DNA of 64,000 nt from Pseudomonas marincola (GCF_900116605.1 NZ_FPBC01000005.1:202450-266449); one strand, 5' to 3'. Positions 26,569 to 35,803 are shown, counted from the first letter of the stretch. Notes: a model not told the origin generated them from the sequence alone. Numbers and translations are program-made.

Positions 26569-26873
26569 ACGGTGGCCTCCTCAACTTTGGCCGGTACAGC
26601 AAAGTCGACACGCTGCTTGAACAGTTCTTGCGGATCAAAGGTGCGGATAATTTCGTCGCTCACCGTATGGCGCTCGGCCAGAAACCAGTAGCTTGAGGCG
26701 TTATGCATCCACCACTCTGTAACGACCCCGGCGAGGTTGTCGCTGTTGAACACATAAGCGGCCCATTCGGCATCGCTGCAGTGGCTGGGATCGGGCATGG
26801 CTTTAAGTTCGCCGCCGTAGGTGAATTCGCTGATATTGCGCGGGCCGTTCAACGGGCAGGGCATGATTTTCAT
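26565..26873 (-). CDS. mgdB: N-methylglutamate dehydrogenase subunit B (SoxD-like)
   Basis: This is a 102-residue delta-type subunit. The start MKIMPCPLNGPRNISEF is at 26873; the longer upstream frame would run into mgdA. The C-P-x-N-G-x-R motif at residue 6 and the HCSDAEWAAYVFNSDNLAG segment fit the zinc-binding SoxD family. A helical C-terminus with EWWMHNASSYWFLAERHT follows. It overlaps the start of mgdC by 4 bases (ATGA) and is part of the four-subunit dehydrogenase. Confidence 0.85.
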   Translation of the reverse strand: MKIMPCPLNGPRNISEFTYGGELKAMPDPSHCSDAEWAAYVFNSDNLAGVVTEWWMHNASSYWFLAERHTVSDEIIRTFDPQELFKQRVDFAVPAKVEEATV

Positions 26874-26883
26874 CGGATGTTCC

Positions 26884-28125
26884 TTAGTGGCTGGCCGCTG
26901 TCGCGCCCATCTCGTTGACCTGCTGGAAGGTCGAGAAGCGGTCCAGTGCAAACGGTTTGATCAGATCGGGAGTCTTGCCGCCACTTGCCACCAGCTCAGC
27001 CATGGTCTTGCCGCAGATCGGCGTGGCCTTGAAGCCCCAGGTCCCCCAGCCAGCGTCGAGGTAATAGTTTTCGACCGGCGATAAACCCATGATCGGGCTG
27101 TAGTCGGGCGTCATGTCGGTAATGCCGGCCCATTGGCGCATCAAACGGGCGTTGGCCAGGAAAGGGAACATCTCGATGGCATGCGCCAACAGGCTCTCTT
27201 TCAGCTCCAGGGTCGAGCGGGTGTTGTACAGCGGGTAGGGATCAGAGCCGCCGCCAAAGACCATTTCGCCACGGCTGGTTTGCTGAACGTAGCAGTGCAG
27301 GGCGCTGGAACTTACCAGCGGGTCGAGGAATGGTTTGAAAGGCTGAGTCACCATCGCTTGCAGCGGGTAACTGTGAATGGGTGCCTTGATTCCGGCCTTG
27401 GCCATCATCAGTGAGCTGTGACCGGCCACCGCTTGTACCGCGCAACCACATTTGACGGTGCCGCGATTGGTCTTCACCGCGACAATTTTGCCGTGCTCGA
27501 CTTGCAGATCCTCAACCTCGGTGAGCTGGTGAATCTCGACACCCAGCTTGGCCGCCTGCTTGGCATATCCCCAGGCCACTGCGTCGTGGCGAGCGGTGGC
27601 ACCGTCGATATGCCAGAGCCCGGCAATAACCGGCAAATGGCCGGGGTCAAGGTTGAGGCTTGGGACCAGCTCGCGGATCTGCTGGCGGTCGATCATTTCG
27701 GTACGGCCACCGAAATGCTTGTTCACTTCGGCGCGCTGGCGGAACGCGCGCACGGTTGCATCCGTGTGAGCCAGGGTTAACTGACCGCGCTCGGAATACA
27801 TGATGTTGAAGTCGAACTCGTTGGACAGATTCTGGAACAACTTTACCGACTCGGCATAGAAGCGAACGCCTTCCGACGTCAGGTAGTTGGAGCGGATCAC
27901 CGCGGTGTTACGCGCCGTATTGCCACTGCCCAGGTAGGACTTTTCAAGCACAGCAACATTGGTTACACCGTGGTACTTGGCCAGGTAATAGGCAGTTGCC
28001 AGGCCGTGGCCGCCACCGCCAATAATCACCACGTCGTAACTGGACTTGAGTTCACGGGGAGGCGGCAGGTCGGCTTCTATCGGATAGTCCGAGGAAAGCC
28101 CGTATTTCAGGAGGTTGTAAGGCAT
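26884..28125 (-). CDS. mgdA: N-methylglutamate dehydrogenase subunit A (SoxB-like flavoprotein)
   Basis: This is a 413-residue beta-type subunit that carries the oxidation site. The Rossmann motif [20 protein letters not shown] is near residue 32, [15 protein letters not shown] near 70, and [12 protein letters not shown] near 175, where the His matches the covalent FMN attachment residue of SoxB. The C-terminal [20 protein letters not shown] closes the FAD site. It oxidises the N-methyl group of N-methylglutamate, giving glutamate and a C1 unit passed through the complex to folate. Its start overlaps the folD stop by 19 bases. Confidence 0.86.
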   Translation of the reverse strand: MPYNLLKYGLSSDYPIEADLPPPRELKSSYDVVIIGGGGHGLATAYYLAKYHGVTNVAVLEKSYLGSGNTARNTAVIRSNYLTSEGVRFYAESVKLFQNLSNEFDFNIMYSERGQLTLAHTDATVRAFRQRAEVNKHFGGRTEMIDRQQIRELVPSLNLDPGHLPVIAGLWHIDGATARHDAVAWGYAKQAAKLGVEIHQLTEVEDLQVEHGKIVAVKTNRGTVKCGCAVQAVAGHSSLMMAKAGIKAPIHSYPLQAMVTQPFKPFLDPLVSSSALHCYVQQTSRGEMVFGGGSDPYPLYNTRSTLELKESLLAHAIEMFPFLANARLMRQWAGITDMTPDYSPIMGLSPVENYYLDAGWGTWGFKATPICGKTMAELVASGGKTPDLIKPFALDRFSTFQQVNEMGATAASH

Positions 28126-29030
28126 GCTTGCTCCATAGCGGACACCGCTTGCGTATGGCTGATGTGTTGCTGACGTGCAGCGCTGACGGTATTGCTCATC
28201 AGCATGGCAATCGTCATGGGGCCAACACCGCCGGGCACTGGGGTGATGGCTGAAACCAGGGGTAATGCACTGGCAAAATCGACATCACCGACCAATCGTG
28301 ACTTGCCGTCTTCCTCAATGCGGTTGATGCCGACATCGATCACCACAGCGCTAGGTTTGAGCCAGCGGGCATTGATCATCCGTGGGCGACCGACAGCGGC
28401 AATCACGATGTCGGCTTGGCGGCACAGTGCAGGCGCATCGATGCTTCGCGAATGCACCACGGTCACCGTGCAGTCGGCTTGCAGCAGCAGCGCGGCCATG
28501 GGTTTGCCGACGATGTTCGAGCGACCAATCACCACCGCGTGCTTGCCGGCGAGCGTGCCGCAGGTTTGCTCAAGCAGGCGCATGCAACCTGCCGGCGTGC
28601 ACGGTGTGAGTACTGCGCGGCCCTGGCTCAGACCACCGACGTTGCTGCTGTGAAAACCATCGACATCCTTGGCCGGATTGATGGCTTCGAGCACGCGGGT
28701 CTCATCGATATGTGCTGGCAACGGCAACTGCACCAGAATGCCGTTGATAGCTGGGTCGGCGTTCAGTTGGCCGATTAAATCGAGCAACACACTTTGTGTG
28801 GTTTCGGCTGGCAGACGGTGCTCGATCGAGCGGATACCGGTTTCCTCGGCACGCAGCACCTTATTGCGCACATAAACGTGGCTGGCCGGATCGTCGCCGA
28901 CCAGCACTACTGCGAGTGCGGGGTGTACTCCCTGTGCGCGTAATGCTGAAACAGCCGCGCCCACTTCACTGAGCACCAGCGCCGAAATGGCTTTGCCGTC
29001 TATCAGGTCGCCGTGAACTGGGTTGTTCAT
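28107..29030 (-). CDS. folD: Methylene-THF dehydrogenase / cyclohydrolase FolD paralogue
   Basis: This 307-residue enzyme oxidises 5,10-methylene-THF to methenyl-THF and would hydrolyse it to 10-formyl-THF. Conserved blocks: [62 protein letters not shown] and [12 protein letters not shown]. Within the usual Y-V-x-x-K-x-K motif this protein reads [13 protein letters not shown]: the first Lys is kept, but the second, catalytic Lys (Lys56 of E. coli and human enzymes) is Leu. The cyclohydrolase step may therefore be altered. It lies in the mgd operon between purU and mgdA and overlaps both, so it is probably dedicated to methyl-group oxidation. The housekeeping FolD is presumably elsewhere. Confidence 0.9.
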   Translation of the reverse strand: MNNPVHGDLIDGKAISALVLSEVGAAVSALRAQGVHPALAVVLVGDDPASHVYVRNKVLRAEETGIRSIEHRLPAETTQSVLLDLIGQLNADPAINGILVQLPLPAHIDETRVLEAINPAKDVDGFHSSNVGGLSQGRAVLTPCTPAGCMRLLEQTCGTLAGKHAVVIGRSNIVGKPMAALLLQADCTVTVVHSRSIDAPALCRQADIVIAAVGRPRMINARWLKPSAVVIDVGINRIEEDGKSRLVGDVDFASALPLVSAITPVPGGVGPMTIAMLMSNTVSAARQQHISHTQAVSAMEQACLTTS

Positions 29031-29893
29031 CTGAAAATCACCGTTTTGTCGTGGTTGAGGAACACACGGTGTTCGATGTGGTACTTGACCGCTTTTGACA
29101 GCGCCACGGTTTCGGTGTCGCGGCCGGTCGCCACCAGATCATCCGGCAGGTAACTGTGATCAACGCGCTGAATTTCCTGCTCGATAATCGGGCCTTCGTC
29201 GAGATCACCGGTAACGTAGTGAGCCGTTGCACCGATCAGCTTCACGCCGCGGTCATAGGCCTGGTGATAGGGTTTAGCGCCTTTGAAGCCAGGCAGAAAC
29301 GAGTGGTGGATGTTGATGGCGCGGCCGGAGAGTTTCTGGCACAGCTCATCCGAGAGGATTTGCATGTAACGGGCAAGCACCACCAACTCGGTACCGGTTT
29401 CCTCGATGATGCGCAGCAACTCGGCCTCTTGTTGTGCTTTGGTGTCTTTGCTCACCGGCAAGTAAATAAAGCGAATGCCCATGCGCTCGGCCATCGGGCG
29501 CAGATCCAGATGGTTGGAAACCACAGCGGTGATATGCATGTGCATCTCACCTTTCTGGAAGCGATACAGCAGGTCGGACAGGCAATGGTCGTACTTGCTC
29601 ACCATCAGCAATACGCGCATGGGGGTTACGCTGCTGTGCAGTTCCCAGTCCATGTCAAAGCCCGCTGCCACCTGCAGAAAACCTTGCTCGACTTCCTTGA
29701 TGTCACCTTGCACGCCCGCGTTGAAGCGAAACACCGCGCGCATGAAGAAGCGCCCGCTGAACTCGTCGTCAAATTGCGCCATCTCGCTGATGTAGCACTG
29801 TTGATCGGCCAGAAAGGTACTGACCGCAGAAACAATGCCCGAGGTAGCCGGGCAACTGACTTTGATGATGTATTGATTCGGGGCTTGGTGCAT
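29027..29893 (-). CDS. purU: Formyltetrahydrofolate deformylase
   Basis: This 288-residue enzyme hydrolyses 10-formyl-THF to formate and THF. An N-terminal ACT domain (about 5-80) begins [20 protein letters not shown]. The formyltransferase-like domain carries the catalytic set: Asn and His in [14 protein letters not shown] and Asp in [20 protein letters not shown] chose MHQAPNQY at 29893, which has AGGA upstream. It is the first gene of the purU-folD-mgdABCD operon and, with FolD, forms a route from demethylation-derived methylene-THF to formate. Confidence 0.92.
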   Translation of the reverse strand: MHQAPNQYIIKVSCPATSGIVSAVSTFLADQQCYISEMAQFDDEFSGRFFMRAVFRFNAGVQGDIKEVEQGFLQVAAGFDMDWELHSSVTPMRVLLMVSKYDHCLSDLLYRFQKGEMHMHITAVVSNHLDLRPMAERMGIRFIYLPVSKDTKAQQEAELLRIIEETGTELVVLARYMQILSDELCQKLSGRAINIHHSFLPGFKGAKPYHQAYDRGVKLIGATAHYVTGDLDEGPIIEQEIQRVDHSYLPDDLVATGRDTETVALSKAVKYHIEHRVFLNHDKTVIFR

Positions 29894-30501
29894 GGAGTCC
29901 TCGCTAAAAGCCTGGGCGGTTTTCTCGCTGGCAAAAGAGAAATTCATCCGCGAATAAAATTAACCGAAAGGAATATATAATTCTTGTGGGGATTTTTATA
30001 AGCGAATGAAGCTTGCCTGTCTATACCTATTAGGAAATATTTTGTCCTGTCAGGAATATTTATAAAGGCGGCCAGACATGATGCTTCGCAGGTTCACAAG
30101 CGCATAAAGCGTCAGCGGGTCAGGCCTTTACTCAGCAGTCAGGCAAGGTGTTGCAGAAGCGATGCCAAACGCGTGCCCGAAATAATCAGTCGCGCGAAAT
30201 GGCCCCTCGGCGGTGGCTTGGCAGGAACAATAATGGGCATGGCGGGGCGATGCGCCGGTGAGGATCGCGACGTCGCTGATTGCGGGTGGATATGGCGGGA
30301 TGCTGATCTGATCGCGGCGAGTCTTGCGGGTATCAAACGTCTGAGTGTTGCCAGGGTATTAAAGGTCTGCAGGCTGGCCAGAGGCGGCTATAAACGAGAC
30401 GGGAGAGCAGGCGCATGGCGCGCTGAACAGGCCCCGTAAGCTCGGGGCCGGCGCAGTAGATTGGCAGCAGTCAGGTAGCAGGGGGCGAACACCCCGGCGG
30501 A
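29894..30501. other. Intergenic region before purU; AT-rich half, then gene-free half
   Basis: Bases 29940-30070 are AT-rich and contain GGAATATATAATTC (29971-29984) and two GGAAATATT / GGAATATTT blocks (30031-30065). These resemble the GGAATA arms found beside the XRE regulator, so this is the likely mgd promoter region. Bases 30070-30480 are GC-rich, with no coding frame I trust and no recognised RNA. I looked for a glycine riboswitch and saw none. Confidence 0.5.
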
Positions 30502-31101
30502 TTATTCCTTGCCGTAGTTCATGATCGACAGCAGGCGAATGGGCACAGTCACCAGTTTTTCCGGGCCATGCGGAACTTCGCCATCAAAGGTCAGGCTATC
30601 GCCTGGCGTCATGGTGTAGAGCTGATCACCGTGGCGGTAAACCAGTTCACCTTCAAGCAAGTGCAAAAATTCTGTGCCCGGGTGCGAGAACGTCGGGAAT
30701 TCTTCGCTGGCATCATCCATGGTCACCATATACGCCTCGAAGGTCTTCTTCGGGCCGCGGGTGTGGTTGAGCAGGTGATAAGTGTGGCCTTTCTCGGTGC
30801 CGCGGCGCACCACCTCAAGACCCTCATCGCCTTTGACCAGCAGCGCACCGCTGCCTTGCTGGTCATACTGGCTGAACAGTTTCGACATGGGCATGCCGAG
30901 TACATCGCACAGGCGGCTGAGGGTTTCCAGGCTGGTAGATACCTGGGCGTTCTCTATCTTGCTCAACATGCCCTGACTGATGTTGGCGATGCGTGCCACG
31001 TCGGCAATCTTGAGTTCCTGAGCCTGGCGCTGCCGGCGGATCTGCATGCCCAGATATTGTTCAAGCTTCAAACGCGGATGGGATTCGTCAGTGTTGCGCA
31101 T
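30502..31101 (-). CDS. XRE-family regulator with C-terminal cupin sensor
   Basis: This 199-residue regulator has a helix-turn-helix (about 12-75: LGMQIRRQRQAQELKIADVA, then S-Q-G-M-L-S-K-I-E-N) and a C-terminal cupin (about 110-195: GTEFLHLLEGELVYRHGDQL with TMTPGDSLTFDGEVPHGPE). This is the PuuR-like architecture of amine and polyamine sensors. I chose the ATG at 31101, which has an AAGAG site; a GTG four codons upstream is also open. It lies between the leftward mgd operon and the rightward gmaS-mgs operon and is a good candidate for their local control, with the GGAATA/TATTCC palindrome as its site. Confidence 0.85.
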   Translation of the reverse strand: MRNTDESHPRLKLEQYLGMQIRRQRQAQELKIADVARIANISQGMLSKIENAQVSTSLETLSRLCDVLGMPMSKLFSQYDQQGSGALLVKGDEGLEVVRRGTEKGHTYHLLNHTRGPKKTFEAYMVTMDDASEEFPTFSHPGTEFLHLLEGELVYRHGDQLYTMTPGDSLTFDGEVPHGPEKLVTVPIRLLSIMNYGKE

Positions 31102-31167
31102 GTTCTCTTGCACCTTTTAAGTACAGGAATAAAAAATTCGCACTAGTAATGTGCGGTTTGTTTCTTT

Positions 31168-31185
31168 GGAATACTAAGATATTCC
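31168..31185. promoter_or_regulatory. GGAATA-N6-TATTCC palindrome, candidate XRE operator
   Basis: GGAATACTAAGATATTCC has perfect 6-bp arms and lies 66 bases upstream of the XRE start and 78 bases before the -24 element of gmaS. Related GGAATAT blocks occur in front of purU. It is a likely binding site for the XRE-cupin protein. Confidence 0.55.
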
Positions 31186-31262
31186 GCATATGAAAACATT
31201 TTTCTTATCTGAATAGTAGCAATCGCCGGTTTTACTGGTCTTGCGCTATTTACTTCACAGGT

Positions 31263-31278
31263 TGGCAAGCTGTTTGCA
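31263..31278 (+). promoter_or_regulatory. Sigma-54 promoter of the gmaS-mgsABC operon
   Basis: TGGCAAGCTGTTTGCA has the sigma-54 elements (TGGCA and TTGCA) with GG at 31264-31265 and GC at 31276-31277, exactly 10 bases apart. Transcription would begin near 31289, which gives a leader of about 53 bases before the gmaS ATG. Confidence 0.75.
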
Positions 31279-31341
31279 TTTCTTTTGGGGAAAGTTAAAT
31301 TCCTAAGCGGAATAAATCAAAGACCCCACAGGAGGCAGAGC

Positions 31342-32676
31342 ATGTTGCCTAGCGAAACCCAGCGAGTCATCGACCAGCACGGTATCAAATATGTGCTGGC
31401 ACAGTTTGTAGACATCCACGGTGCAGCCAAAACCAAATCAGTGCCGGTAAGCGGTCTGCAAGCCGTGGCCGAAGAAGGCGCCGGTTTTGCCGGGTTCGCC
31501 ATCTGGGGCATGGGCATGGAGCCACACGGTCCGGACTTCATGGCTCGTGGTGATCTCTCGACTCTGATTCCTGTGCCGTGGCAACCGGGTTATGGCCGTG
31601 TCGTGTGCGTGGGGCATGTTAACGGTCAACCGCATCCTTATGACAGTCGCTATGTGTTGCAGCAGCAAGTTCAGCGCCTGAGTGATCGCGGCTGGTCGCT
31701 GAACACCGGTCTGGAACCAGAGTTCAGCCTGTTTCGCCGCGATGCAGACGGCAAACTCAAGGCGGTGGACGCCAGCGATAAACTGGAGAAGCCATGCTAC
31801 GACTATAAAGGCCTCTCACGCTCACGCGAGTTTCTTGAGCGTTTGACCGAGTCGCTGCAGCCGGTGGGTTTTGATATTTATCAGATCGACCATGAAGACG
31901 CCTGCGGCCAGTTCGAAATCAATTACACCTACAGCGATGCGCTGGAGTCGGCTGACCGTTTTACATTCTTCCGCATGGCTGCCGGTGAAATTGCCAACGA
32001 CCTGGGCATGATCTGCTCGTTCATGCCCAAGCCAGACCCGAAGCGTGCCGGCAATGGCATGCACTTTCACCTGTCGCTGGCCAGCGCCACCAACAAGAAC
32101 CTGTTCCATGACGCCAGTGATTCCAGCGGCATGGGCTTGTCGAAACTGGCTTATCACTTCCTCGCGGGCCTGCTGGCGCATGGCCCGGCGTTGTGCGCGT
32201 TCGCAGCGCCAACCGTTAACTCCTACAAGCGTCTGGTTGTCGGCCGTTCGCTGTCAGGGGCGACCTGGGCGCCGGCGTTCATCGCTTATGGCGACAACAA
32301 CCGCTCAGCCATGTTGCGCATCCCGTACGGACGCATCGAGTTCCGCCTGCCGGACGCCGGCTGCAATCCCTATTTGGTCAGCGCCGCGATTATCGCCGCC
32401 GGCCTCGATGGCATCGACCGTCAGCTCGACGCGGGCAAGGCCTGCAACGAAAACCTCTACAGCCTGAGCCTTGAAGAGATTGCCGCACGCGGCATCGAAA
32501 CCTTGCCGCAGAGCCTGAATGAGGCGTGCGATGCACTCGAAGCCGACCCGCTGTTCCGTGAAGTGCTTGGCCCCGAGATCGTGGATGAGTTCATCAAGCT
32601 CAAGCGCATGGAATGGGTCGAATACAGCCGCCACGTGAGCGACTGGGAAATCGAGCGTTACACCGAATTTTTCTGA
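31342..32676 (+). CDS. gmaS: Gamma-glutamylmethylamide synthetase
   Basis: This is a 444-residue glutamine-synthetase-like ligase, the usual GmaS length. I chose the ATG at 31342, which follows AGGAGG; the frame remains open further upstream. Motifs: [20 protein letters not shown] (about 15-35), the catalytic [11 protein letters not shown] (about 125), [20 protein letters not shown] (about 180), [10 protein letters not shown] (about 240) and [15 protein letters not shown] (about 330). It joins glutamate and methylamine with ATP to give gamma-glutamylmethylamide, the entry step of the N-methylglutamate pathway. It leads an operon with mgsABC and has a sigma-54 promoter. Confidence 0.88.
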   Translation: MLPSETQRVIDQHGIKYVLAQFVDIHGAAKTKSVPVSGLQAVAEEGAGFAGFAIWGMGMEPHGPDFMARGDLSTLIPVPWQPGYGRVVCVGHVNGQPHPYDSRYVLQQQVQRLSDRGWSLNTGLEPEFSLFRRDADGKLKAVDASDKLEKPCYDYKGLSRSREFLERLTESLQPVGFDIYQIDHEDACGQFEINYTYSDALESADRFTFFRMAAGEIANDLGMICSFMPKPDPKRAGNGMHFHLSLASATNKNLFHDASDSSGMGLSKLAYHFLAGLLAHGPALCAFAAPTVNSYKRLVVGRSLSGATWAPAFIAYGDNNRSAMLRIPYGRIEFRLPDAGCNPYLVSAAIIAAGLDGIDRQLDAGKACNENLYSLSLEEIAARGIETLPQSLNEACDALEADPLFREVLGPEIVDEFIKLKRMEWVEYSRHVSDWEIERYTEFF

Positions 32677-32736
32677 TTTTGTTGTCTGCCCGTGAGCAGG
32701 CAACACCAACACCCTTAGGTTTCAGGAGTTATCAAT

Positions 32737-33642
32737 ATGTGTGGAATCGTAGGCTTGTACTTGAAGAACCCGGCGCTGGAATCCCAGCTCGGTAAGCTCT
32801 TCGAACCCATGTTGCAGGCCATGACTGATCGTGGCCCGGACAGCGCTGGTTTCGCCATTTACGGTGATGAAGTGGGCGCTGGCTGGATCAAGCTGACGCT
32901 GCAAAGCACGGCGAGCGATTTTGACTGGACAGCCTTGATGGGTGCGCTGGAAGGCGCGCTGGGTTGCTCGCTCGACTGGTTTCAGAACGCTAATGCTGCC
33001 GTGCTCAAGGTTAATGCAGCGGAAGCTGCCGTGCGCGCTGCACTCGCCGAGTTGGCGCCGGGCCTGCGCATCATGAGTGTTGGCCAGAGCATCGAAATTC
33101 TTAAAGGCATGGGCTTGCCTGAGGAAATTTCATCACGCTTTTCACTGGCCAAAATGAAGGGCAGCCACATCATCGGCCACACCCGCATGGCTACTGAAAG
33201 TGCGGTGACCATGGAAGGCAGCCATCCGTTTTCTACCGGCATGGACCTGTGTCTGGTGCATAACGGTTCGTTGTCGAATCACTTCCGTCTGCGTCAGGAA
33301 CTGCGCCGTCATGGCATTGAGTTCGAAACTGAGAACGACACCGAAGTCGCTGCCGGTTATCTGACCTGGCGCTTGCGTCAAGGCGACAACCTCAAGCAAG
33401 CCCTGGATCACGCGCTGGAAGATCTGGATGGTTTCTACACCTTCGCCATTGGCACACGTGACGGCTTTGCGGTGATCCGTGACCCGGTGGCCTGCAAGCC
33501 GGCCATTCTCGCCGAAACCGACGACTACGTGGCTATGGCTTCCGAGTATCAGGCGCTGGCCAGTCTGCCAGGTATCGAAAAAGCCAAAGTCTGGGAGCCG
33601 GAGCCGGCCACCATGTACATCTGGGAACGCAAGTCCGCCTGA
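32737..33642 (+). CDS. mgsA: N-methylglutamate synthase subunit A (class II amidotransferase)
   Basis: This is a 301-residue Ntn-type glutaminase-like subunit. After Met removal Cys2 (MCGIVGLY) is the nucleophile. RGPDSAGFAIYG, HTRMATESAVTMEGSHPF and CLVHNGSLSNHFRLR (with Asn and Gly for the oxyanion hole) are conserved. The protein matches the GlxB/MgsA branch of glutamate synthase N-terminal domains. In N-methylglutamate synthase it releases methylamine from gamma-glutamylmethylamide and channels it to MgsC. It is 60 bases after gmaS and 14 bases before mgsB. Confidence 0.87.
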   Translation: MCGIVGLYLKNPALESQLGKLFEPMLQAMTDRGPDSAGFAIYGDEVGAGWIKLTLQSTASDFDWTALMGALEGALGCSLDWFQNANAAVLKVNAAEAAVRAALAELAPGLRIMSVGQSIEILKGMGLPEEISSRFSLAKMKGSHIIGHTRMATESAVTMEGSHPFSTGMDLCLVHNGSLSNHFRLRQELRRHGIEFETENDTEVAAGYLTWRLRQGDNLKQALDHALEDLDGFYTFAIGTRDGFAVIRDPVACKPAILAETDDYVAMASEYQALASLPGIEKAKVWEPEPATMYIWERKSA

Positions 33643-33656
33643 GGAGCGCACACACA

Positions 33657-34340
33657 ATGAAAACATTCGATCTATCCAGCGCCAGCGTGCGCGAATTCAA
33701 TCAGGCATTGCACGACCAGGCCAAGCAACTCGAAGAGCGCGAGTGGCGCGTGAGCAACAGTGGCGGCAAGCACAATCTCGCGGTCGGCGTGAATCAGCCG
33801 CTCGACATCGTGATTGACGGCCATGCAGGTTACTACTGCGCGGGCATGAACCAGCAGGCCAACATCACGGTGCACGGCAACGTGGGCGTTGGCGTGGCAG
33901 AAAACATGATGTCTGGCAGCGTTCGGGTCAAAGGCAGCGCTTCGCAGGCAGCGGGTGCAACCGCACACGGCGGCTTACTGGTTATTGAAGGCGATGCCGG
34001 TGCCCGTTGCGGTATTTCCATGAAAGGTGTCGACATTGTGGTCGGCGGCAACATTGGTCACATGAGTTGCTTCATGGGCCGGGCCGGTCGTCTGGTGGTT
34101 TGTGGCGATGCGGGCGATGCGCTGGGCGACTCACTGTACGAGACGGTCATATACGTGAAGGGCTCGGTTAAGTCACTTGGCGCCGATTGCATCGAGAAAG
34201 AGATGCGCGCCGAGCACATTGAAGAGCTCCGTGTGCTGCTCGACAAGGCTGGCTTCGATGTCGATCCGGCGAGCTTTAAACGCTACGGCTCGGCCCGCCA
34301 GTTGTACAACTTCAAAGTCGATAACGCGTCCGCGTACTAA
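33657..34340 (+). CDS. mgsB: N-methylglutamate synthase subunit B (GXGXG beta-helix domain)
   Basis: This is a 227-residue protein homologous to the C-terminal beta-helix (GXGXG) domain of glutamate synthase. Repeats of V-x-G-x-x-G type run from about residue 50 to 170: VIDGHAGYYCAGMNQQANI, VHGNVGVGVAENMMSGSVRV, VVGGNIGHMSCFMGRAGRL, VCGDAGDALGDSLYE. It joins the amidotransferase and synthase subunits structurally. It is known as MgsB or GlxC. Confidence 0.87.
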   Translation: MKTFDLSSASVREFNQALHDQAKQLEEREWRVSNSGGKHNLAVGVNQPLDIVIDGHAGYYCAGMNQQANITVHGNVGVGVAENMMSGSVRVKGSASQAAGATAHGGLLVIEGDAGARCGISMKGVDIVVGGNIGHMSCFMGRAGRLVVCGDAGDALGDSLYETVIYVKGSVKSLGADCIEKEMRAEHIEELRVLLDKAGFDVDPASFKRYGSARQLYNFKVDNASAY

Positions 34341-34350
34341 GGAGCAGACC

Positions 34351-35673
34351 ATGAGCGAGAAACAAACCCCTGTCCTGCGCGAGTCCGCTACGTTCGATCG
34401 CCTGGCCATTCAGGAAATTCAGCGCGCTGCCGAAACCGGCATTTATGATATTCGCGGCGGTGGCACCAAGCGTAAGGTGCCGCACTTCGATGACCTGCTG
34501 CTGCTCGGCGCATCGATGTCGCGTTACCCGCTGGAAGGCTACCGCGAAAAATGCGGCACCGATGTGATTCTCGGCAACCGCTTCGCCAAAAAACCGATTC
34601 ACCTGAAGATTCCGGTCACCATCGCCGGTATGAGTTTCGGTGCGTTGTCGGCCAACGCCAAGGAAGCCCTGGGCCGGGGTGCGACTATCGCCGGCACCAG
34701 CACCACCACCGGTGACGGCGGCATGACGCCGGAAGAGCGCGGGCAATCGCAACATCTGGTTTATCAGTACTTGCCGTCGCGTTACGGCATGAACCCGGAT
34801 GACCTGCGCAAAGCCGATGCCATCGAAATCGTTCTGGGGCAGGGCGCCAAGCCGGGCGGTGGCGGCATGTTGCTGGGCATGAAAATTACCGAGCGTGTCG
34901 CGGGCATGCGCACCCTGCCAATCGGTGTGGATCAGCGCAGCGCCTGTCGTCATCCGGACTGGACTGGCCCGGACGATCTGGCGATTAAAATCGCCGAGAT
35001 CCGTGAAATCACCGATTGGGAAAAGCCGATCTACGTAAAAATCGGCGCAAGCCGTCCGTATTACGACGTCAAACTTGCAGTTAAAGCCGGCGCCGATGTG
35101 ATCGTGCTCGACGGCATGCAAGGCGGTACTGCGGCAACGCAGGAAGTGTTCATTGAACACGTTGGTATCCCGATTCTCTGCGCCATTCCGCAAGCCGTGC
35201 AGGCGCTGCAGGAAATGGACATGCACCGCAAGGTGCAGTTGATCGTCTCTGGCGGTATCCGCACCGGCGCCGATGTGGCCAAGGCGATGGCGATGGGGGC
35301 TGATGCCGTGGCTATCGGTACGGCAGCCCTGATCGCGCTGGGCGATAACCATCCGAGCCTGGATGACGAGCTGAAGAAGATCGGTTCGGCGGCGGGTTTC
35401 TATGACGATTGGCAAAATGGCAAGGACCCGGCCGGTATCACCACTCAGGACCCGGAGCTGGCCAAGCGCCTGGACCCGATTGAAGGCGGTCGTCGTCTGG
35501 CCAACTACCTGCGTGTGCTGGTGCTGGAGGCGCAAACCATGGCGCGCGCGTGCGGCAAGTCGCACCTGCTCAATCTTGATCCCGAGGATCTGGTGGCCCT
35601 GACCATGGAGTCCGCCGCTATGGCGCGGGTGCCACTGGCAGGCACTAACTGGGTGCCCGGCCAGGGTTTCTAA
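34351..35673 (+). CDS. mgsC: N-methylglutamate synthase subunit C (FMN-binding synthase)
   Basis: This is a 440-residue FMN-binding glutamate-synthase domain protein. I chose the ATG at 34351, which has AAGGAG upstream. It contains IPVTIAGMSFGALSANAKEA, TSTTTGDGGMTPEE, the substrate/FMN loop LGQGAKPGGGGMLLGMKI, GADVIVLDGMQGGTAATQEV and SGGIRTGADVAKAMAMGADA followed by VAIGTAALIA. It condenses methylamine with 2-oxoglutarate to N-methylglutamate. It ends the gmaS-mgsABC operon before a terminator. Confidence 0.88.
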   Translation: MSEKQTPVLRESATFDRLAIQEIQRAAETGIYDIRGGGTKRKVPHFDDLLLLGASMSRYPLEGYREKCGTDVILGNRFAKKPIHLKIPVTIAGMSFGALSANAKEALGRGATIAGTSTTTGDGGMTPEERGQSQHLVYQYLPSRYGMNPDDLRKADAIEIVLGQGAKPGGGGMLLGMKITERVAGMRTLPIGVDQRSACRHPDWTGPDDLAIKIAEIREITDWEKPIYVKIGASRPYYDVKLAVKAGADVIVLDGMQGGTAATQEVFIEHVGIPILCAIPQAVQALQEMDMHRKVQLIVSGGIRTGADVAKAMAMGADAVAIGTAALIALGDNHPSLDDELKKIGSAAGFYDDWQNGKDPAGITTQDPELAKRLDPIEGGRRLANYLRVLVLEAQTMARACGKSHLLNLDPEDLVALTMESAAMARVPLAGTNWVPGQGF

Positions 35674-35708
35674 CAGACAGTTATTTCCCCTCATTCTGAG
35701 GCCAAAAC

Positions 35709-35731
35709 GCCGGGCATATGCTCGGCTTTTT
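35709..35731 (+). terminator. Rho-independent terminator after mgsC
   Basis: The GCCGGGC-ATAT-GCTCGGC hairpin (one G-T pair) is followed by TTTTT, 35 bases after the mgsC stop codon. Confidence 0.85.
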
Positions 35732-35786
35732 GCGTTTTGCGGCTGGAAAAAATCAGCAGATTTTCAGCTTCTGTAACGGCCAATTT

Positions 35787-35803
35787 TGCGCCTTAAAGGC
35801 GCG
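35787..35803 (+). promoter_or_regulatory. NtrC-like enhancer candidate upstream of dmm
   Basis: TGCGCCTTAAAGGCGCG has the spacing of the NtrC site (TGCACC-N5-GGTGCA) with symmetrical changes in both arms. It lies 118 bases upstream of the -24 element, a usual enhancer distance. The assignment to NtrC is inference. Confidence 0.4.

Noticed and set aside
22979..28125. Sarcosine oxidase as the name of the four-subunit operon
   Set aside because: The subunits fit both families; the adjacent gmaS-mgsABC and tmm-tdm-dmm genes make N-methylglutamate dehydrogenase the better choice.
30173..30439. 88-codon frame in the gap between purU and the XRE gene
   Set aside because: No ribosome site, no family resemblance and a composition like random GC-rich sequence.
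29894..30501. Glycine riboswitch before purU
   Set aside because: I looked for the conserved aptamer segments on both strands and did not find the required core.
34312..35694. Long open frame on the minus strand opposite mgsC (about 460 codons)
   Set aside because: The composition is His/Arg/Gln-rich and typical of antisense shadow frames; mgsC has full glutamate-synthase motifs.
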